This document shows, piece after piece, positions 21,149 through 35,199 of a stretch of DNA of 64,000 nt. The stretch comes from Lojkania enalia (taxonomy: Eukaryota > Ascomycota > Dothideomycetes > Pleosporales): positions 26,654-90,653 of the forward strand of contig ML986763.1 of the NCBI GenBank assembly GCA_010094045.1, written 5' to 3'. The notes beneath the pieces were generated by a model. The model did no database searches. It saw only the letters and a program-made list of their open reading frames with translations, and was not told where the DNA came from. The translations under genes were made by a program, and so were the position numbers. Numbering within the stretch: position 1 is the first letter of the stretch; each line of letters starts with the position of its first letter.

Positions 21149-24100
21149 TACCCCGTATAAAAAGGTAATAGGAGATATTTTTAAGGGAAGGTATATAATA
21201 GATAAGTTAACACGAACTCCTATTTATATAGAAATAATACTATTAGTTAAAACCTTATATAAAACGTTTATACTTAAAAGAGAACTTTATATAATACCCG
21301 CTTAAATACTAGCTTTAGAATTTTAAGTCTAAGAGAAAATTAAACCTACTCTTCTTCTACCCTCCTAAATATCTATACTTTAAATACTATTATATAATAA
21401 TTAAGTCTATATAATACTTATACTAGAACTAACTAATATATATAAAATATTAGGTACTAGGTATTTTACGCCTATACTAGTACCTTACTATTTAAACCTA
21501 TACTAACTACCGCTTATATAAGAATATAAGCTAGAGAAACTCGCTCCTAAAAAGATTATATAGTTTTAGAAGATATAGAAGGAGAATAATTATACTAGCC
21601 GCCTATATAATATTTTAACTAATAAAGCTATAATATTTATTAAACTATACTATTATTTAGATATTAATAAACCTATATATATAAATATCTTTCTAAATAT
21701 CCTTAAGAATTATATATAGATATACTATCTCTATAATATTAGTTTTAGTTATACCTAGAAAGCTCTATATAAACTCTTTAACTAGTACTTTAATATAAAT
21801 ATTAACTATAACTAGTATTAGATAAACTAGACTATAATAATATTTATATAATACTAATAAGAGAACTTAAATAAGTTTATATATAAAGTTCTTAAAACGA
21901 TAATTAATAAGCTTACTCTCGCCTAGAGAGTTCTTAGTATAAACTTTTAAGGCGAAGTACTACTCTATACTATAGTTATATAAGTATACTAAAGATATCT
22001 AAAGCTTAAATAGGTTATATTCTTAATTAAGCCTATATATAAAACTCTATTTAGTAAACTATATATAGTACTTTAAGTTATAATTAATAGATAAAATAAT
22101 ATATATCTATAGAACCCAGCCGGTTTATACTATATAGATTAAAGATTCTACTTAGCCTCTCGTATATATAGACTTCAGCTATATAGAAGAGACTTAAGGG
22201 GATTATATAAACTATAACCTCTTATATAGTAATCCTTCTTAAAACTAAGAGACATATATATAAAGAAGTGCTTCGTCTATTATAAGGAAGGATACTAGTT
22301 ATCTAACTATTCCCATCCTAATCGTACGCGAGCGACACGTTAATATATTACCTTATATAAGGGACTCTATAATATACCTCTCTTATATAAAGAGATTATC
22401 GTATATATCTAGGAATTTAAAGGGGAATTAGAGTATAAGGATAATAACCTGTATAAAGATAAGGATCTGGACCTAAACGAGGAAGAAGATAAAGAGGCTG
22501 CCTACTACCTTACTACTACTGTGTACCTCTACTATATAACGGGTAAGAACATTTATAATATCGATTTAGAAAGATACGCTAAATAGTTTATTCTTAAAGA
22601 CTAATACTATATAGCCTATTAAAGTAAACTATAGGATATAGGTATAGTTAAAGTATTAATAGTTGGTAGAGTACAGCTTAAAGTATATATATAAGAGAAT
22701 CCTTATATAAAAATTAACTAAATACTAAGCTAAGTAAATATTAGTTTAAGTAGCTAGGGTCTAAAGGAATTAATAGGTACTATATAGATTAACAACCCTA
22801 TCAGCTCTATTATATACTATATCTTAGATACGCTAACAACCTTTCTTCTTTATCTAGCTAATATTAACTAACTTAGCGCGTATTTTAATAATATATTAAA
22901 TATTATTATATATAAAGATAATACTATAGTCCTAGTTATATATAAATAGGGACACCTATTTTTTAATATTAGTAAAAAGGAAAGTGTATCTTTTTTTACT
23001 AAGACTAAACTTCGCCGCTTCTACCGCAGATTTAGACATCCTCGTATAGAGAAACTATATAGGATGCTAACAAATGCTAGATATAATATTAATACTTCTA
23101 TATTAGAAGGGATTAAAAAGTTCTACTATATATATTAATTATACTACCTAGTACTACGCTGATTTAAGTTCTCTATTAAGGATAACCTATACTTTAATTA
23201 TAAGATTATTATTAACATTATATAGATTAATAATAAGAATATACTATATATAATCGATATAGGAACTTTCTTTTAAGTAGCTATATTCCTAAAGTCTATA
23301 TCTATACGGGATATTTAGAATACCCTCTATAAGTATTAGATTAATATATACTAAAGTCTATCTAATTATATTATATATAACTCTTGTATAAACTTCGTAT
23401 CTAAAAACTTCCGTAATTATACGAAGATTATAGGAGCTACTTATAAGTAGATGCTAGTTGAGGTATATTAAGTAGTAGGAAAGATTAAGTATATATACGC
23501 TCCTCTCTATCGTATATATAATATCCTTAGAATAGAACTTAGAGATTGTATAGATAATAAAAGTATCCTCTAAATAGTAGTTAAGGCTCTTAATAATACT
23601 ACTAGCCTAAATAGTCTAGTACTAATACTTCTAGTATTTAGTATATATTCTAAGATTAATCAGGACTCTCTACTATCGCCTAATATTACTATATAAGCTT
23701 AAGCTATATAGAAAGTAATAAAGATGCTATAGAATAAGAGAGTTAAGGTAGATATTAACTATATAATCTATATACGGAACGGACCTGTAATATATAATAT
23801 TTTAACCCTCCCCCTCAGCTCTAAAGTAATAATATAGAGGGAGAAGAAAGGATAGATTAGTCCGTATACAATTAAAGGTACTAAAAATCGAGATATTGTT
23901 ATTAATACTAAGAATAGTCTAATTAAACTCTACTATATATATATTAAACTATACTTCTATATAGAGGAAGAGAACTTTAACCTATAATATTAAAAACCTT
24001 TAGATCTAGACAAACCTATACCTATATAATATAAACCTCTAACTATAAAAAAGAGAGAAAGGCTAAAGAAGCTTATACTAGAACCTACTTATAAATTAAA

Positions 24101-26139
24101 GTTAAAACTATCTCTCTAGTTTAGAGGAAGACCCTAGAAGGTTCCTATTCCTGTAGAAGATACTGTATAAAAAGAATCTACTCTAGATAAGAATACTATA
24201 TAAGATAAAATATATAAACTAGAATAAGACTAGGAACTAGAAATAAAGTTAAGAAGAAGCGGAAGACCCTAAAAGGTCTTAGTATAAGAAATACCACAGA
24301 TCTTTCTATTATAGAAAGAAGAGTCTAATTATATACTTACTTTAAAGCTGCGTATAGACGGTATTATTACTACCCTAGAGGTACTATTTAAGGAATCTAA
24401 CTATATAGAAATAGATAGTCTAATTATAAAAGGTATTTTTAAAGTTTAATTATACGATCCCTTATTATACTTTAAATAGATATTTAACCTCCGCCTTATC
24501 CGGGAAATTAAAGGTAAGACTATCTAACCGTACGAGAAATTATAACTTATTTTTACCGGATATTTAGATATAGAAAAAGAAGAGATTTTTATATAATTAC
24601 CTATAATCTAGTAGATAAGCTAGAAACTTATCCTCGCTCTAGGCACATCCCTTATTATATTATATAGAATATATTATAAATTAAGGGATATTATATAAGC
24701 ATATATATAATCTACTAATAAACTTATCTATATGCTATATACTAGACTGCTAAAGGAGATGTAAAACAATTTCCCGCTAAATATAATCTTTTAGATTATA
24801 TAACTACTATATAGCACAGCTAAATTAGGTTTATACTAGTTTAAGACGTATTATAATTACTATAAGGAGAAGCTCTAGATAAAAATCTTCTTATATAACC
24901 TATACCTACTAATTATAGATAAAAATACTATAGTATTTAGTATTACTAGACTGCAGATAGATAATACTTTTAGTATAGTTATACTAGAATTCGCATAAAG
25001 AGAAGAAGAAGAACTCTATAAAGCTACGTTCTATATAAAACTAAAAACAGTTCTTTTATATAAATAACCTCTAGAGTTTAATAGAGGGAAGATACGCCTT
25101 ATATAAGATAATATTATTCTAATCTAGAAAGGGTAGGCTAATAACCTACGTATAATTAATCTAAACAATAAGAATATAGTCTAGAGATACGTTAAATAAT
25201 ATGCGCGAGAAGTATATATTATATTAGTTTATTAACTAGAAGCTATATTTAATCTATTTATAGTTATATAAATAATAGAACCTTTATATAATAATATTAA
25301 GGCGTTTAATATATAGATTTAATAGTAGATTAATAACCTAGACTATAGGTTAAAATATATATTACTATAGCTAGATCGCGTAAAGCTATTTATTTTTATA
25401 AATAGTTGGTTTATAAATAATAAGAATTTAAGTTTATAATTGAAGTATATTATTATATTAGATATAGAGTACTATATAGGATCTAGAAACGATTTTAAAA
25501 TCTAAGGCAATATTATATACTAGAATTCTACAAAGTATAAACGTATTACTTATTCTATACTAGTAAGTAAATTATATAGAATAGTAGGAGGATTTAATAG
25601 TATAATTACCCTTAGTATAATACTATAATAGATTATACGAACCTTATAGCTACTATAAATTCCTTTTGTTATCTATACAGATTTAAAATCTCTATATAAC
25701 TATCTTATTAAACTTAGTATAATTAATAAGAAGAAACTAATAATTAATATTATATTAATCCGAGAATTATATAAGAAGAGAGATATTATAGAAATTAGAT
25801 AGATTAATAGTAAAGATAACTATATAGATACCTGTATAAAGAAGATATTAAATAAGGTACTAGAAACTCTTATTTTATATAATACGCTTATAATCTAGGT
25901 TAAAATATTACTAGATAGACTAGATACTATATAAGATGCTGTACGCACGCGTATATAGGGTAGTAGAAGGAATAGAAAGAGGAGTAGGAGGAGAAGAAGA
26001 GTAAGGGGATAGGAGGGATAGAGAAGGATAAAAGGTAGGTAATCGTACGTATATACTAGAAGGGTATATATAATATAGAGGTTTACGTACGTAGATATAT
26101 AAATAGATAGAGTAGGTCTATAAAAAGAAAAACTACTAG

Positions 26140-28244
26140 TATCTAAATAGTAAATATTATTTAGAGCTAAAGTATATATTATATAACGTATTCTACTATT
26201 AAAGCGGCTAAACTATCGAAGCGGCTACTTTTTCTTAGTATAATAAACACTATATACGAAAAGTTAATTTACTTAATACTAATAAGAAATCCAATATATA
26301 ATATACTTTTATCTAATTCAGAATTTTCCCTACTATCCTTTTAGCACGTACGAGCGTTATATCCAGTCTTACTACAGTTACTATAGTAGCGTTAAGCTGG
26401 TTGAGCCCTTTCTTAAGTATTAGTACTATAAGTCTTCTTAAAGGGTTGAGAGCTTATAGATACTTTAGCAGCTATATATAAAGACCCCTCGTTATATAAT
26501 ACTATACTATTATACTAAATATACTTTCTTTTATACGTTTTACACTTAGTTACTTCTTCTAATTATCTTTTAAGCTTAGAGTTATAAGCTTAAAGAAGCG
26601 CATTCTAATATAGTATTAACTTAGCACTTTTTATAAGCTGTAAGAATTCTTCTTATACCTCTTTTAGTAATTATATAAAGAAATTTTATATAAGTATTAA
26701 TTATAACCCAAATTTATATATATTATTTAGAGTTTTAGACTATTAGAAGTCTTCTTATAGAAGTAGTTCTAGTAGGGTATATAGTTGTATATTAAGGCGA
26801 TCTAATATAACCTATATATTTAGAGGAATAATTTCTATTATTTTAAAGGCCTTTTAATAGTTCTTATATATAAATATATTAAAAAACGCGTTCTTAAAAG
26901 CTAGAAGAAAGCCTTCTTTATTAATATAGTAGACGTATTAGCGCGCTAAGTCTTATATATGCTATAAGTACTTCAGCTTTAATAGTAAGAAGTAAACTAT
27001 ATTAAGAGGCTGAAGTATATATAATAAATAAAAAGGTATATAAAGTATTAGAATCTTTTATATAAGGTAGTAGTCTTTAAATTCTTAGTTAAGGTAGCTT
27101 TTATAGCTGTCTAAAATAAGTAGCCTATATAACCCTACTTAATATATCTTTATATACTTATTAAAGTGCTTTAGCTACTTAAGACTAAATATATTATTTG
27201 TCCAGCCGTTCTTAGAGACTAAAATTTTCCAATTATATAGTATACCTACTTCTTTATATTATATAAAGATATAGACGCGTTCTCTATAAATAATAAATAG
27301 TAGGGTTGTATATATAGCAGCGTAGATACTCTAGATAATTATAACCTACTTATAATCATCTAGCTATATAAGAGTAGACCTTATATAATATTCTAAACCT
27401 ATAACAACCTTTATAATACTAATAATACCTATCTAAAAGCCTATCTTATTAAAGTTATAGATATTATTATTATATATACTATATTTTACAATTATATTTT
27501 ATACGAGTTTAAACTATATATTAATAACCTTTAGATTCTCTTATTTTATTCTTTAGCAATTCTTTACTCGATTAAAAACTATTTTAAGCTTATTTATACG
27601 CGCTATAAATTGTTTAAACTAATTCTTTTCTATAGATATTTTACTATATACGCCTAATAGTTTATCTACTATATCTACTACCTTATATAGCTATAGCATA
27701 AATTCTTACAAATTAAGGTTAAGAATATATTATATAATTATTTATTCTTCGGTTACTATAAGCTTCTAGCGATTTAGTTGTATATAAGAGTAAAACGCGA
27801 TTCTATAAAGTTAAGTAGAGAGTTGTTAATATTATATATTAAAAGCTATAGCAGCGCGTCGCACGCTCTTAAACTGGCCTAATTTATATACCTATAGGAT
27901 AAGCTTAATTCTGCCTTCTTATTAAATTAATAGAAGATTATATTGTAGATTTATTATAGTTCGTACGTAGTATTTATAACGCTAAGAAAAAGTAGCTACT
28001 TTAATAGTTTAGCCGCTTTAATAGTAAAATATATTAGTTAAAATATATAATATAGTATATATACTTAAATCGAGTGTGTATCCTATATAACCCCTTTAAC
28101 TAGGTATATAGTATCTAACAGCAATTAATAAAATAGTTACTTACCTACTCTACTACCTCTATACGCTGTATATACTATATAATACTATACTCTACCCTAT
28201 ATTACCTTACTAGTACTAAACTAGCTAATAGAGTCTATTTTATA
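26140..28244 (+). repeat. 3' LTR of the copia element, split by a pogo element
   Basis: It consists of 26140-26185 and 28037-28244. Together with one TA it reconstitutes 254 bp. Confidence 0.85.
26186..28034 (-). mobile_element. Fot1/pogo element, family C copy 1 (1849 bp)
   Basis: TA duplicates stand at 26184-26185 and 28035-28036. The inverted ends share CTACTATTAAAGCGGCTAAA, and the left end keeps ACGTATTC. The minus strand carries a degenerate pogo transposase, matching family C copy 2 in inverted orientation. The uninterrupted LTR at 18203 shows the empty site. Confidence 0.88.
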
Positions 28245-29795
28245 ATAATAATAATATTAAATTTTATATAGTATTTAGTTTTACTAAATTAGGTTAATAT
28301 TTCTTAGATTAATAGAATCGGATATTAGTTTTTAATAGTAATAGTATTTAGGGCTTTATAGTCTATATAGAATTAGAAACTACCTCTAGATTTCTTTATA
28401 AAGATTATAGGTATAGCTACTAATAATAAACTTACTCTAATAAATCTCTTAGATAAGTTCTTATTAAGGTACTTCTTTAATACTTTTTACTCGTTCTAGG
28501 ATATTTTATAAAGTAGACCGAAGCTAGTTTACTTACTATTTTCTAGTTTAATCTTATAATCGTATAGTTATCATTTAGATAGTTTATCTACATCTTTATA
28601 TAAGAAGATAGATAATAGGTTATAATATTCTTTAAATACTTTAGTAACGGGGTTAGTATATATCTTTAGAGCTAAAGTTTTATTAATATTAGCTATTAAT
28701 ATAGTAAAGATTTTATAATTAGGTTATTAGAAGAATTAGACTAGTAGTATAATACCTATATAGTATATATCTAGTTATAGTATAAACTTTAAATATTTAA
28801 ACTTAAATAAGTCTTTTTAACTATAATTTTTATTTAAAGTTAAATCGGTTTTAGTTTTAAATTTTTTTAACTAGTATAGTATTTTAAATAACTAGTAATT
28901 ATATTAGATATATGTTAATAGATAGAGCTTTAAATAATACTATTTAGGCTTTAAGCTATATAAGGGTTATAAATTAGTTACTTTAAAATCTTCATTTATA
29001 TTAGATTTAAGTAGTTTATAGTTTTTAATAACCGTTTAAATAGCCTATTAGTAGATAGTAGTACTAGTAGATTATAAGTATTAAGTTAGATATTAGTTAG
29101 CGGCAAAGACTAGCTATTTATTCTTATAATCTAGGTTTATATAATACTTATATATTTATAACTATTTTAAAATTTACTAGCATTTTTCTAGTATAATTAT
29201 ATAAAAATATACTATCTCTAAATAGTTTAGGTATTAGAAAGTTAAGATAACTAAGTAGAAGATAATTCTTTTATAAAGAACTTTTCTATTAAAACTAGTT
29301 AGATATAGATTATATAAGAGTTATATCTTTTAAAGTTTTAGAGTATATATAAAGTCTCTATAAATATAACTATAACTAGTAGCCCTAGTATTAATAAGAA
29401 TATTAATATCTTACTAGACTAGGTCTTAATAGATTAAAAAAGAAGCTAGAATCTAGTAGTCCTATAACTATTTTTATAAGAGCTAGTTTTATAGATATAT
29501 AGAAATTTAATATAAACGTAATCTTAGAAAATAATTTACTTCTAAAATAAAGCTTTTAATAATTTTCTAGTTAGTAAAACTAGGTATATTTAAAAGTAAG
29601 AATAATAGTTTTATTTATAGAATAATAAGTATATTAAAGATTAGTTAGAGGATTAGTTAGAGAATTAAGAATAGAATCTATAGAGTATAGTAAAGCTTTA
29701 AGGCCCTTAATAGATTAATAGTAGAGAGGTGCTATATTCTAATAAAATATATTCCTTACTATTATACTTATAGTAACGTAAAGTACTATTAAGTA

Positions 29796-31605
29796 AGCTA
29801 CCCTATCGAGTGAGCTAAAATTTCTTAGTAGCGAATATAATAACTATAACACGTAATACCTTAACACCTATAAAGAGATAATACTTAGTAAGAAAATAGA
29901 ATTAAACTTACCCTTTAAACGTAAAAAGCCGTCTAATTCTAAAGCCTATAAGCTACTATTAACTCGTTTAGTATACTACGACTAACTTTCTAGTAGAGAT
30001 ATAAAGGAACTCTTATACGTACTAATTACCGCGTAAACTGCTAAAAGTTAACTACAACTAAAGAGTAGACAATTGTATAATATATTCTTAACTTAGATTT
30101 GCAAGGATTTACGCTCTAGCTATATAAGGTAGTAGATATAATAGATAAACTATTAGCTGCGCGTAGTAAAGAGCTAGTAGATAAGAATTAGGCTAAGAGA
30201 TTTATAACGTATACAAACGAGCTTAAAATAGTATTTAATCGGGTAAAGGACTACTAGAGAATATAATAAGAGGATTCTAAAGTTATTAGTATATAGTTTA
30301 AGCTTATTAAAAAGATAAAAGCTATATATAGTATCTATAATAAGAATATATATAACTTTAATAAGACTAGCTTCTAGATAAATATAATTAGGTTTATAAA
30401 AGTTGTTATAGACTTAGAGAAATATATAAAGCTTAATCTTATATAGTTAGACGATTAAGAGTAGATTACTATTATCTAAAGCATCTATATAGTAGGGTAT
30501 ATAGCCCTACCTTTTATTATCTATAAAGGGCGTATCTATATCTCTACTTAGTATAAGAAGATAGATATACTATATAATTAGAAGCTTTTAGTATCTAAGA
30601 ATAGCTAGACGAATAATATGCTTAGTTTTAAATAGTTAAAGTACTTTAATACTCGTATAAAGGCGCGTTAAGTAGAGGTATATTAGCTGCTAATTCTAGA
30701 TAGCTATAAGAGCTACCTTAACCAGAATTTTAAGGACTACTACCTTAAGAACAAGATCCTTACCCTCTATATACTAGCCTATTTATTATATATCTTCTAG
30801 CTACTTAATATAGTTTACTTTAGGCCTTTAAAGTAGAAGTACTCTTAATATATATAAGACTTAGTATACCGGCGCGTCTTCTATATTAATAAGAAAGGCT
30901 TTCTACTAGCCTTTAGGAACGCGTTTTTTAATATATTTACGTATAATAACTATTAAAAAACCTTTAAAGTATTAGATCTAATCCCTTTAAATATATAGGT
31001 AATACTTAAGCGCTTTAAAGTACAATTATATATCCTATTAAGACTCTCTATACTATAGACGCTATAGATATTAAAGACTTTAAATAATACGCTTAAATTT
31101 TTATCTTAATTAAAACTTATATAAGATTCTTTTAGCTTATTATTTATAATAATTTAGAGCGAGTTTATACAGTTTATTAAAGGGGCTAAATTAATACTAT
31201 ACTAGAACGCGCTTATAAACTCTTAAATTACTAAGCTTAAAGAGTAAGTAGAGATACTAGCTAAGCGAAAATCGCGTAAGAGAAAGTAGATATAATAGAA
31301 TAGAACGATAGAATATAATAAGAGATTAGTATAAGTAGCTACTAAAGCTTTTAGAGCGCTCTAGGGCTTAAAGAAGGCTTATTATATAGATAGGTAAGAG
31401 AGGGCTTAACTAGGTATACGATAATATAGGAACTATAGTAGAACTAAGTATAATACGCGAATATATTAGGTAGATAAATCTACTTCTTCTAAGTTAAATA
31501 TAAGTACTTAGAATATTTTTTTAGATAATTCTAATAATAGTTTAACTAGTTAAAGTTAGTAGGTTTAGAATGCTAAGAAATTTTAGCTTATTTAATAGGG
31601 TAGCT
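29796..31605 (+). mobile_element. Fot1/pogo element, family D
   Basis: The inverted ends AGCTACCCTAT continue to AGCTAAAATTTCTTAG on both sides and are bordered by TA. If the outer TACTATTAAGTA is included, the element runs 29776-31623 (1848 bp), close to the other pogo copies. The plus strand reads a degenerate pogo transposase, with LLNIVYFRPLKQKYSQYI in place of the usual LLQPLDVxxFxPLK and INKKGFLLAFRNAF after it. Confidence 0.75.
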
Positions 31606-31631
31606 TACTTAATAGTAGGCTGGTAGATAGG

Positions 31632-31765
31632 TATAGGTTGGGTTGGGGTTAGGGTCTTACGTAAGTAAGGTAGGGTTAAGGTTAAGGTCTTACTAATTAG
31701 CCTAGAGTATAAGTAGGGTTAGAGTAGCTATTTAGTAATAGGGTATAGGTTGAGGTAGGGTCGTA
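31632..31765. repeat. Telomere-like G-rich repeats, left end of X
   Basis: Degenerate GGTTAGGG/GGTTAAGG/GGTTGGGG strings occur close together, for example GGGTTGGGGTTAGGG. The complementary type lies at the other end of X. They resemble decayed (TTAGGG)n or subterminal transposon repeats. Confidence 0.6.
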
Positions 31766-32029
31766 TAGACTAGGTTTCCTTAGAGTTTAACTAATTAGTA
31801 TACTTTAGAAAGTAGCTTAGTAAGAGTATATATAGTATAATATTCTAGGGCTTTATTATAGCTATTTATTATAGATTAGGCTAATCTCGCTTTATTAGAT
31901 TCTAGAGTAGTATACTATAGTATGTTATAGACTATAGTAGTACGCTCCTTAACTATTAATCTTATATAGCTTAATCTAACACAACAATATATTTATAACA
32001 GTAATTTATTATATAAACTGTAGAGGTTT

Positions 32030-34600
32030 ACGAATTTCTCGACAAATACGCTTTCGCGGCGGCTCCTTATTAGTAGTAATATTAGGATTAATATTCTCCT
32101 GGTTAATCTCCTAGTTAATCTCTAGTTCTTTGTTATATACCTAGGCTAGAAGTTTAAAGAGATCCGTAACCTTATCAGCGCTATAAAGAGGGCTTGGGTT
32201 GCTAGTATCTTAGGCCTCTATAGCCTAGTATACCTCTTTAGTACGATAGTCCTCTCTACTTATTATATATTTTAGAAATATAATATCCCGGATTCTCTGC
32301 GTAGTAAAGTAATATCTTCTATCTTTAATTATATCCCTAGTAGTATTAAAAACCCGTTTAATACTAACTCCTACAATCTATATTAGGAGAATATCCCTTA
32401 CAACCTGAGTAAGCCGCGGATACTGATATTCGTTTACTCTCTACCAGCCTAATATATTAAAGTTACGACCTCGAATAGGAGGTGTACTTAGATAACTTTC
32501 TCCTTCTCGATAAGTTAGTCCTTTCTCTTCTTCCTCTAACTCTCCCTCTCCCTCTCCCTCTCCCTCTCCTACGCTACTTAGATCCTGGTCTAAGAAACTT
32601 AAGGAGCTGCTTAAGGATAAACGTTATAGAGATAGTTTATAAAACTACTTATTACTTTATATCTGTCGAGGTTGAGGTATTATAGATGAGGTATAGCCTA
32701 GTATATCCTTATTATAGCGATTAAGATATTTAAGGAATTATTAGCAATAGGTTTCCTTATATTAAGGGTTTTAAGTCTCGTTCTATAGTTATAGTTAGAA
32801 GCTAATGTGATAAATAGCTGTAATAAAAGTACCTTATATACTATAAACTTCTAGGATAGATCTAAAATCGTTATATAGTTAAATAAGTAACTATACTTTA
32901 CATCTATTTTTAAGTAGTATTTACTCAATTTAGATCGACCCTTCTCTACTACAGTTCTTACTACTGTTAGCTAATCTGAGTTACTCTCTGCATCTTCAGC
33001 TAGATTTCTATTTATATTATCCAGGAAATCGAAGAGCCTATTATACATTTACTAAATATACTAGATCTAAGGCTTTATATTCTTACTAAGCGCTTTAGTT
33101 ATCCTTTTAAAATTGCCGAGCAGGTCTACAATTAGTATTAAGTAGTACTATTTAGTAGCAGATAGTTGAAGTTGTTAGAGATTATGGAAATCTACCTCGG
33201 CGTTCTTATTATTACCAGATCTCCGAGTAGGAATCTTTAAGTTGATTTTATATTAAAGCTAGTTGTTAATATATTATTTAAGGTCTACTACTCGGTTATA
33301 TATATTAAATGTCGAATTCTATTAAGTTAAGACATCTCTTATTATAGATAGCTGGTATTTAAGTAGTAGAGAACCCTATAAAGTAATAAAACGCTTATAG
33401 CGCTGTAATAATCGATCGATTACTTTATAAATAGCTCGAATCTAACTAGAAATTAGTATATAATAACTGTAATAACTAACTATAATAAAAAGCTATACCT
33501 TATAAAGAGAATTTAGAATAGAAACTTATATCCGGATCTTATTTATATCGCGTCGCTGTAAAGTTCCTCTGTCTCCTATCTCTTTAAGGGGTGCGAGCTT
33601 AAGATAGTGAATAATTTCCTAAACAATAAGATTGATAATATAAGTAAGGTATAGAATTATATTCTCCTTACAGTTCTATTTAATACTATCTTTACATAGT
33701 TTCTCTTGTATTATACGTGTAAGTATACTATTATTAGCAGCGTTATCGTAGGTAGCTACTAGTAATTGTTATTATATGTTTATATTTAATAGAATATATA
33801 GTACTTCTATTACTATAGAAGTACTAGTATAGCTTCCTCAAATAGGAATAAAATTAAGTAGTCTCTCGTAGAACTCCTAGTCCTAATTAATATAGTACCC
33901 TTTTACTGTAAGGAAACTAAGGTGGTTTTTTATAGACTAGATATTAAACGCGATTAATATTTTTATACTTTAGCTAAGGTCATGTAAAAGAGAGAACTAA
34001 GCTACTATAACCTTATACTCAAATAGCCCTATAAAACTAAATCGGCTAATTAATATAGTATCTAGTTAAAGGAACTAAACGAATCGTTAAAAGGACGGGT
34101 AATCTACTGTTTAGAAAGACTAGTTATTATTAATAATAATATAGACTAGTTCGTACTCGAAAGCGCTAGTAGAATATAATAGTATAATCGGATCTTTATT
34201 ATTAGGAGGCCTAGTTATAGGTATATAGAACCTATTATACTTAGGAGCTAAAGTTCTTAGACAGGCCTAGGATCTAAGATAATTTGTTAGATACTTTATA
34301 CTATTATAATTCTTATTTAGATATATAAGTCGAAGGCTATAGTAGTAATAGAATATAAATAGGCAACTATCTGGAAATTATACAACTTCCCTAAATTATC
34401 TCTAGATCTTACTATAATAAGTAATTAAATTCTACCTTAGTTTGTTAAGTATATTTAAAAGGTCTTAAGCCTATAATATTAATTCCCACCACGCTATCTA
34501 TATATTAATAAGCTCTATTACCTCCTACTTATCTTCTTTATCCCCTATCCGCGGATATATAATTAGCTAATAGGTTTCTTAGAAACTTTAACGAGAAATT
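32030..34600 (-). pseudogene. hAT-family transposase, degraded
   Basis: The minus strand ends with a clear hAT dimerisation region: PRLTQVVRDILLI, GVSIKRVFNTTRDI, DRRYYFTTQRIRDIIFLKYI, in the order of the usual LSxMARDxLSxPxxxxxxER-F pattern. A charged tail follows (REDYRTKEVY, EPPRKRICREIRKPL). Stops here are few and RIP is mild compared with the gypsy parts. Upstream coding towards 34.6 kb is increasingly broken and a BED finger could not be confirmed. Confidence 0.7.
32541..32570. repeat. (TCTCCC)n hexanucleotide microsatellite
   Basis: Five units, the last one TCTCCT. It lies antisense to the tail of the hAT transposase. Confidence 0.9.
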
Positions 34601-34763
34601 AATAGAGTATTAATTACAAGATACTAGATTTATATTAGTATTAATATAACTATAATAAAACGCTGTAATAAAGAATAGTAGGGGTATTACGGTATTACGG
34701 GTATATAAGGAGTTAGGGTTAACGATTGAGAGTATCTAGCTATAAATTATGTTTGTAGACTAT

Positions 34764-34796
<33 letters not shown>
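34764..34796. repeat. (TAC)11 microsatellite
   Basis: Eleven uninterrupted TAC units. It is upstream of the hAT transposase remnant. Confidence 0.95.
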
Positions 34797-34798
<2 letters not shown>

Positions 34799-35199
34799 AT
34801 ATATATAAAGCTCTAGTAAAATAGTAGTATATTATACTATTATATTAAGTATTTATTTTTAGAGATAATAGGTTTTATTACTAAACGGTATACTAATACT
34901 ATACTTCTAGTAGTATATAGAAGTCTGCTATAGTATATTACAGAACGCTATAGTCTAGAAAATACTATAAAGTATAGTAAATTACTATTATATACTATAA
35001 AATATAGTTAATTACTATTATTTAACGTACTGTAATATACTGCGAGATACTATAGTATACTACCTAAAATCTAATAACCACCCTAGTCTATTTTATAATA
35101 TACTACTATAGTCTATAATATAGTATAATATACTACTCTAGTTAATTAAGTTTATATATATAGGGAAGTAGTATAAATAAAATTTATATAGTATTAGAG

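Larger units (their letters stand above)
18203..28244 (+). mobile_element. Ty1/copia element with 254-bp LTRs and TSD ATAAT
   Basis: The LTRs are 18203-18456 and 26140-28244; the latter is interrupted by a pogo element and measures 254 bp once that is removed, the same as the first. The target duplication ATAAT stands at 18198-18202 and 28245-28249. Internally the plus strand shows the copia order. An integrase zinc region (LRRFYRRFRHP then IEKLYRML) is near 23010-23075, followed by an integrase core with degenerate VDxMYI and HIVDxAT stretches, RNGP near 23785, reverse transcriptase about 24300-25300, and RNase H at 25650-25910 ending in the degenerate equivalent of the NPADAMTK motif. All frames are broken by RIP-type stops. 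Confidence 0.88.

Noticed and set aside
21108..21305. 65-residue plus-strand frame across the U1 right end
   Set aside because: It crosses the transposon boundary into copia sequence, so it cannot be an original gene.
32482..32685. 67-residue plus-strand frame with a LPLPLPLP run
   Set aside because: It is the reverse reading of the hexanucleotide microsatellite and the hAT transposase tail.
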